NCBI GenBank assembly: GCA_937895715.1
Contig: CALBLZ010000083.1
Coordinates: 1-19,461, forward strand
Source of the DNA: an uncultured Candidatus Berkelbacteria bacterium
GTDB taxonomy: Bacteria > Patescibacteriota > UBA1384 > CAILIB01
Direction of reading: 5' to 3'
Length of the DNA stretch: 19,461 nucleotides
The notes beneath the pieces were generated by a model that searched no databases, was not told the origin of the DNA, and was given only the letters and a program-made list of their open reading frames with translations. A program made the translations under genes and the position numbers. The first letter of the stretch is position 1. Each line of letters begins with the position of its first letter. Positions 15,871 through 19,461 of this stretch are shown here, one piece after another.

Positions 15871-16674
15871 ATGCGGTGGGGCGCATTAGTCAGTATTCTT
15901 CTCACTCTTATATCTACTCCCGCCGCCTTCGCTGCTGCGACCATTGCTCCTATTGATGGCGGTGTCACGATCTCAGCGGAGGTGCCTCTGCGCTTTGGTT
16001 CAGTGTTGGTTAGGGGGCAGGCCGTGCCAAATGCGCTCGTTTCTTTTTACCGAAACGGCGTGTTGATTGGTACAACCGGCTCAGATCAGGCAGGGTATTT
16101 TGGCAAGAATCTTACTGGCCTCCCCCAGGGCAAGCAAACCATCGAGATTGTCGTGGTAGATAGCTTTGGTCGTACGTCTGGAATCACAACCATCACCCCA
16201 GCTGTTGTTGCGCTTACCCAAACAAAGCAAGACGGTGTGATCCTCTCGCCTACCCTTGGCAAGGCTCAGCAGGTAAAGCGCTTTCTGTATCAAAAAATTT
16301 CAGGCGGCTCGGCTCCAAATACACAGCTGATCGTGATACTTGATGGGAAGTTGGTGAGCACCGATGTAGTAACAGATTCTCGCGGTGAGTGGTCTATTGA
16401 GCTTGATCCTTTCATGACCCTTGCTCCGCACGCGGTCGAGGTGTTTGCACGGACGGCAGGCGGTAGTGAGAGTGGGGTTACAAAAGGGACAGTACTGGTA
16501 ACTCCAAATGCGGATATTAACCAGGATGGTGTAGTGGATATGATTGATCTATCGCTCTTAATGCAAGATTACCGCTACGCGGTAAATCCAGAACGCTACG
16601 ACGACATTAACGGAGACGGAGCGCTTAATGGGTCTGACCTCACGATTATGTACGAGCAGTGGACGGGTCTATGA
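15871..16674 (+). CDS. Secreted protein with Ig-like domains and a C-terminal type I-like dockerin
   Basis: A 267-residue exported protein. Signal peptide 1-22 (cleavage near AAFAAA). Two bacterial Ig-like domains follow at about 35-110 (NALVSFYRNGVLIGTT... GRTSGITTI) and 130-208 (NTQLIVILDGKLVSTDV... ESGVTKGTV). The C-terminus carries a dockerin: two calcium-binding loops with every ligand position filled, D215-I-N217-Q-D219-G-V-V-D223-M-I-D226 and D245-I-N247-G-D249-G-A-L-N253-G-S-D256, each followed by a helix (LSLLMQDY and LTIMYEQW). Dockerins bind cohesin domains tightly in a calcium-dependent way, classically in cellulosomes. The next gene, overlapping by ATGA, encodes a membrane-anchored cohesin-like domain, its obvious partner candidate. 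No catalytic domain is present, so this looks like a structural or adhesive cargo, not a plant polysaccharide enzyme. It begins two bases after the previous stop. Confidence 0.9.
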   Translation: MRWGALVSILLTLISTPAAFAAATIAPIDGGVTISAEVPLRFGSVLVRGQAVPNALVSFYRNGVLIGTTGSDQAGYFGKNLTGLPQGKQTIEIVVVDSFGRTSGITTITPAVVALTQTKQDGVILSPTLGKAQQVKRFLYQKISGGSAPNTQLIVILDGKLVSTDVVTDSRGEWSIELDPFMTLAPHAVEVFARTAGGSESGVTKGTVLVTPNADINQDGVVDMIDLSLLMQDYRYAVNPERYDDINGDGALNGSDLTIMYEQWTGL

Positions 16675-17222
16675 GTCCACGCATGCGCCTCACTGCAGCT
16701 GATGTGGAGCGGATTCGTCTTTGGAATCGGTGGTTAGTAGTTGGGATTCTTATTTTGCTGCTCTGGCCTGGAATACTGGTCAGCCCTGCCCCGGACTGGA
16801 ACAAGCTGCGCGATCCCGATTCGCCAGCTCTACCTGCGGGTAGCTCGCCGTTTGTGGGCACTGAACAGCGCCTGCGAGTGATAATTTCCCCGGACACTAC
16901 AATAAACGCCATCAAGCTAGTCTGGAAATTTGATCCGACTGCCTTTGAAGTGCTCGGGATCGATGCCTCACTTAACCCGTTCTACATTGTGCCGCCAGGT
17001 GGTCTATTTATCGACAATACTGTTGGCACCCTCACACTTGCAGGGGCACTACCTCCGCCAGGATGGAATTCTCGTGCGGTGATTGCGTACATTGATGTGA
17101 AAAGTAAGAAAAGAGGTGTCTACGACTTGCAGCTCCAAGACTTTTCTAAGTTCTACCGTAAAGACAAAAAAGCCACACAAGATGCGGCAAAGGTCGATCC
17201 AATTATTGCCGAGTTCCGCTAG
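16671..17222 (+). CDS. Membrane-anchored cohesin-like protein
   Basis: A 183-residue protein. A short cytoplasmic N-terminus is followed by one hydrophobic segment (about 21-37), an uncleaved signal anchor placing the rest outside. After a Pro/Ser-rich linker, residues about 66-155 match the cohesin pattern (PF00963): LRVIISPDTTINAIKLVWKF with the DPTAFEVLGID stretch (where cohesins have 'YDP..LEV..V'), GLFIDNTVGTLTLAGALPPPG, and AVIAYIDVKSKKRGVYDLQL as the closing strands. The C-terminal 28 residues are charged. The frame opens at a GTG at 16659, but the ATG at 16671 overlaps the dockerin stop as ATGA and has GGACGGG upstream, so it is preferred. The neighbouring dockerin is the likely ligand, which would tether it to the membrane. 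The cohesin call is by eye on a divergent domain; a related carbohydrate-binding beta sandwich is the main alternative. Confidence 0.75.
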   Translation: MSPRMRLTAADVERIRLWNRWLVVGILILLLWPGILVSPAPDWNKLRDPDSPALPAGSSPFVGTEQRLRVIISPDTTINAIKLVWKFDPTAFEVLGIDASLNPFYIVPPGGLFIDNTVGTLTLAGALPPPGWNSRAVIAYIDVKSKKRGVYDLQLQDFSKFYRKDKKATQDAAKVDPIIAEFR

Positions 17223-17225
17223 AAT
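17220..17225 (+). promoter_or_regulatory. -10 element of the gene at 17232, probably leaderless
   Basis: TAGAAT at 17220-17225 matches the -10 consensus in five of six bases and ends six bases before the ATG at 17232. The TG of an extended -10 is missing and no -35 is evident. It overlaps the cohesin gene stop (17220-17222), so read-through from the upstream operon is also possible. Confidence 0.4.
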
Positions 17226-17231
17226 CAGAGC

Positions 17232-18332
17232 ATGAAGCAGCGCATCAAACGGTTATTGCAGAAATTTCTCCAGCTGAGCGTTGGCGCCAATCTTCTGTTT
17301 GCCATGCCTGCTAGCACCACGTACGAACTCAAGGCATATGATTTCAATGCGGGTGGGGGAGAAGGAAGCTCAGCAAGCTACCAGCTTTACGGAATGCTTG
17401 GTGGGTTTGATCTCTCAGAACAGATTCTAGGTACCACGCGGGGGATTAACCCCGGTCTCGGCAATACTATGGGCACGAGCATGCCTCCTGCGCCAACTTG
17501 GATTAACGACGGTGGATTTACCAATAAGCTCCGGATTATTGTTGACCCATCCGATAACCCAACAACAGGAGCAGACTCGGTGCTGTTTGCTGTAGCGATA
17601 AGTGATGATGATTGGGCAACCACCGAGTATGTGCAGAGCGACTTCACCGTGGGTGGAGCGCTCGGAATTGAGGATTACATGACCTTTGCTGCCTGGGGAG
17701 GGGTCACTGGTGATTACGTTGTGGGGTTAAATCCAAACATAACATTTAAAACTAAGGTTACGGCACTCCAAGGTGAATTTACCGAGTCAGGGTTTGGTGA
17801 GTCATCAATTGGTGCGAGCACAACTGCCGCAGACTTAACCTTTGACGTAGACGTGGCAGCAACGGATACCGACACAGACCCGCCATTCGTTGTAGATCTG
17901 GGGACACTCCAGCAAAATACCGTTATTACCGCGAGCAACAAGGTATGGTTTGATATCTCCACACATGCCGCCAATGGGGTGACCGTATACGTGCGAGGCG
18001 TGTACTCGGGTCTCTTTAGTGTGGCCGCTAACGCAACAATTGCTTCGGCAACTGCAAACTTAGCAAGCGGCGTCGTACAACAAGGGTTTGGGTTTCGGAG
18101 TGACAGCGTAACCCAGAGCTCAGGTGGCCCACTTACTGCGCAGTCACCGTATGATGGCAGCGCAGACAATGTGGGTGGGGTCACTACTTCACTCAACCCA
18201 ATGTATACGTCGGCTGGCGCGATAGAATCAGGCCGTGGATCATTCCTGGTTAAGGCAAAAATCTCTGATACCACACCTGCAGCTAAGGATTACACTGAAA
18301 CTGCCATACTAATTGCGACACCAAACTTCTGA
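17232..18332 (+). CDS. Secreted beta-rich surface protein, paralogue of the 13708 product
   Basis: A 366-residue protein. The N-terminus is strongly basic (MKQRIKRLLQK) followed by a modest hydrophobic stretch (12-27), a weak but plausible signal peptide. A GSSASYQLYGMLGG motif (45-58) follows, like the SSNYTLDSVFFG at the start of the FN3 protein. Residues about 90-200 resemble an FN3-type domain ending VTALQGEFTESGFG, and the second half parallels the 13708 product: VDLGTLQQNT, ISTHAANGVTV (242-252), FGFRSDSV, and an abrupt end at IATPNF. There are no cysteines, unlike its paralogue. No enzymatic motif is seen. Likely a cell-surface structural or adhesive protein. It starts ten bases after the cohesin stop and is followed within 12 bases by a DUF916-like gene, repeating the pairing found at 13708/14843. 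Confidence 0.76.
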   Translation: MKQRIKRLLQKFLQLSVGANLLFAMPASTTYELKAYDFNAGGGEGSSASYQLYGMLGGFDLSEQILGTTRGINPGLGNTMGTSMPPAPTWINDGGFTNKLRIIVDPSDNPTTGADSVLFAVAISDDDWATTEYVQSDFTVGGALGIEDYMTFAAWGGVTGDYVVGLNPNITFKTKVTALQGEFTESGFGESSIGASTTAADLTFDVDVAATDTDTDPPFVVDLGTLQQNTVITASNKVWFDISTHAANGVTVYVRGVYSGLFSVAANATIASATANLASGVVQQGFGFRSDSVTQSSGGPLTAQSPYDGSADNVGGVTTSLNPMYTSAGAIESGRGSFLVKAKISDTTPAAKDYTETAILIATPNF

Positions 18333-18338
18333 TAGGCT
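18330..18338 (+). promoter_or_regulatory. Extended -10 promoter of the gene at 18345, probably leaderless
   Basis: TGA then TAGGCT at 18333-18338, six bases before the ATG at 18345. The TG belongs to the stop codon of the preceding gene. No proper -35 is seen at 17 bases. TAGGCT is a weak hexamer, so the call leans on the repeated geometry in this window. Confidence 0.38.
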
Positions 18339-18344
18339 GGGTGT

Positions 18345-19217
18345 ATGAGTGGCATTAAGCTCAATCCGGTTATTCAGAATCTTGTGCTTGAGGCCAATGG
18401 GCAAGAGACCATTGTTTCCCTCGAGTTTCAGAACAACGAGCCACAATCTCGCTTGGTTACGTTTAGCATTCGCGATTTCTCCACTACTGGAAAAGAAGGT
18501 CAGATTCAGTTTCTTCAACCTGGCGAAGGAGCGTTTCGACTTTCGCCGTTCACCCGGTTAGTAACGCCCGATAAAGCTATAGTTGAGTCGGGGGAACTGT
18601 ATACGATTAAAGTTGCAATTACAGCCGACCCAAAACTGCCACCTACAGGTTACTACGGGGCGGTAGTTGCACAAGTAGCCGATCCGCTGGCTACCGGCAC
18701 GCTAGGGGTACAGCCTGCGATAAGTTCGCTGCTTATGGTTCGTCTGAACGGTAGGGGGGAGGAGAAACTTGCACTCAAGAGTGTTGAGTCTGACAACACA
18801 CTTTTTCGCTTGCCAACACAAGCTACACTCTCTATTCAGAACCCGGGGGAAGTACACACAGCTCCGCGGGGGCGCATTCTGCTGCTCAGCCCACGCCAGA
18901 CGATCATTGCGCGCGGTACGGTTAACGAGGATTCGAGTTACGTGCTGCCCGGTGTAGAGCGATTCTACGGCACCCCGCTCAAGATAGTAGACAGCGAGCC
19001 CTGGTATCAGCAAATTGGAATCTACGAGCTGGTAACAGAGTACCGCGCCGATGGAAACGCCCGTCCGAGCTTTGACCGCGAGGATGTTGTGTACATCAAT
19101 CCGTACATTGTGCTCATTGCGCTACTAGCAATTACCATTTTGGTACTCGCTCTACGTTGGGTAAGCTTCCGTTTTAGGCTTGCAGAGCGTATTTCAAAGT
19201 TTCTCAAGAAAAGCTAA
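18345..19217 (+). CDS. DUF916/WxL-interacting-like membrane protein without a signal peptide
   Basis: A 290-residue paralogue of the protein at 14843. It begins directly with the Ig-like domain (SGIKLNPVIQNLVLEANGQETIVSLEFQN), which lines up with the mature N-terminus of the 14843 product. It continues with PTGYYGAVVAQV near 105-116, SSLLMVRLNGRGEEKLAL near 128-145, a second Ig-like domain (NPGEVHTAPRGRILL... IGIYELVTEYRADG), a membrane helix (about 254-271) and a basic tail. The basic tail predicts the large domain outside, yet no signal peptide is encoded: an in-frame TAG at 18333 closes the frame only 12 bases upstream. Either export uses another route, the real start is misread, or the copy is impaired. 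A strong terminator follows. Likely partner: the surface protein at 17232. Confidence 0.73.
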   Translation: MSGIKLNPVIQNLVLEANGQETIVSLEFQNNEPQSRLVTFSIRDFSTTGKEGQIQFLQPGEGAFRLSPFTRLVTPDKAIVESGELYTIKVAITADPKLPPTGYYGAVVAQVADPLATGTLGVQPAISSLLMVRLNGRGEEKLALKSVESDNTLFRLPTQATLSIQNPGEVHTAPRGRILLLSPRQTIIARGTVNEDSSYVLPGVERFYGTPLKIVDSEPWYQQIGIYELVTEYRADGNARPSFDREDVVYINPYIVLIALLAITILVLALRWVSFRFRLAERISKFLKKS

Positions 19218-19243
19218 TTATCAACTAGTTTTATGGGTAGGAG

Positions 19244-19269
19244 AAACCGGCTCACATAGCCGGTTTTTT
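19244..19269 (+). terminator. Rho-independent terminator after the surface-protein cluster
   Basis: A perfect nine-base stem, AAACCGGCT (19244-19252) with AGCCGGTTT (19258-19266), closes a five-base loop CACAT and is followed by a run of six T (19264-19269). It lies 27 bases after the stop at 19217. It is the only clear intrinsic terminator in the window. Confidence 0.9.
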
Positions 19270-19293
19270 GTTCTTCTTCTTGAACAAAATTCA

Positions 19294-19323
19294 TTGACCC
19301 AATCTGGTTCCACTCCTTATAAT
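19294..19323 (+). promoter_or_regulatory. Promoter of the gene starting at 19335
   Basis: TTGACC (19294-19299), 18-base spacer, and a perfect TATAAT (19318-19323). It is the strongest promoter by consensus in the window. The hexamer ends 11 bases before the ATG, so the predicted leader is only about 4-5 bases and the AGAGGTG at 19326-19331 would be mostly cut off as a Shine-Dalgarno. Confidence 0.7.
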
Positions 19324-19334
19324 AAGAGGTGACC

Positions 19335-19461
19335 ATGTTACAGAACCACACGCCGAAGACATCTGGTCAAACCAAGCGCCCCTCAGTGAGCGTTCGCTTT
19401 GCGTTGTATTCAGCACTTGTGGCGCTGGTTGTTTTTCCTGCTATCTTCCCAGCCGTTCTTG
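19335..19461 (+). CDS. N-terminal part of an exported or membrane protein, cut by the window end
   Basis: The open frame from the ATG at 19335 runs without a stop to the end of the window (42 residues). After a polar, basic segment (MLQNHTPKTSGQTKRPSVSVR) comes a hydrophobic stretch (FALYSALVALVVFPAIFPAVL), as in a signal peptide or first membrane helix. A strong promoter precedes it and a terminator separates it from the upstream cluster. Nothing more can be said about its function. Confidence 0.6.
   Translation, partial: MLQNHTPKTSGQTKRPSVSVRFALYSALVALVVFPAIFPAVL

Noticed and set aside
15871..16674. Cellulosome component acting on plant polysaccharide
   Set aside because: No glycoside hydrolase or carbohydrate-binding module is present near the dockerin or cohesin-like genes; only Ig-like domains accompany them.
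17714..18274. Antisense open frame (186 codons) within the 17232 gene
   Set aside because: No start signal and no recognisable domain; it lies wholly inside a gene whose product parallels the 13708 protein.
1..19461. CRISPR array, tRNA, rRNA, insertion sequence or prophage
   Set aside because: No spaced direct repeats, cloverleaf-like sequence, transposase, integrase or phage gene was seen on either strand.

Overview
The window looks like a chromosomal segment of a monoderm-like bacterium of the Candidate Phyla Radiation (Patescibacteria); the class cannot be fixed from the sequence. The reasons are dense packing (no gene-free stretch above about 120 bases), many secreted beta-sandwich proteins with no outer-membrane machinery, and protein styles common in that group (FN3-like arrays, bodies of the type 'STNA..GYTV' ending in an ATP-x-aromatic tail). 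UGA is used as a stop, for example at the end of the dockerin gene and of the gene at 17232, so this is not a lineage that recodes UGA. All genes are on the + strand except one at 5444-6601.

Layout. 118-3312 holds housekeeping genes in two short operons: an AI-2E-family permease with smpB, then a small nucleotidyltransferase-fold protein with the DNA polymerase III delta subunit (holA). 3361-5484 is a large secreted alpha/beta hydrolase of the LCAT/lipase type with a visible Ser-Asp-His triad. 5444-6601 (-) is a membrane protein with a degenerate histidine kinase core. Divergent from it, 6680-8988 encodes a receiver-only response regulator and an intact sensor histidine kinase. 9025-13629 is a MacB/LolD-type ABC ATPase and permease, a secreted five-repeat FN3-like protein and a membrane-anchored TPR protein, apparently one operon. 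13708-19217 is a cell-surface cluster: two related secreted beta-rich proteins (13708, 17232), each near a membrane-anchored protein resembling the DUF916/WxL-interacting group (14843, 18345), enclosing an adjacent pair made of a secreted dockerin protein and a membrane-anchored cohesin-like protein. A strong intrinsic terminator at 19244 closes this block, and a further secreted-protein gene begins at 19335 and runs off the window.

Two things stand out. First, the surface cluster puts a dockerin with two complete calcium loops directly beside a membrane-anchored cohesin-like domain (ATGA overlap), suggesting a self-contained attachment pair that displays Ig-like domains on the cell surface. 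Second, seven transcription-unit heads share one arrangement: an extended -10 element (TGN then a TANNNT-like hexamer; one case lacks the TG) ending only 5-7 bases before the ATG, with no good Shine-Dalgarno. Several genes inside operons do have a Shine-Dalgarno or overlap the gene before. This predicts leaderless mRNAs for operon heads and SD-led or coupled translation inside operons.
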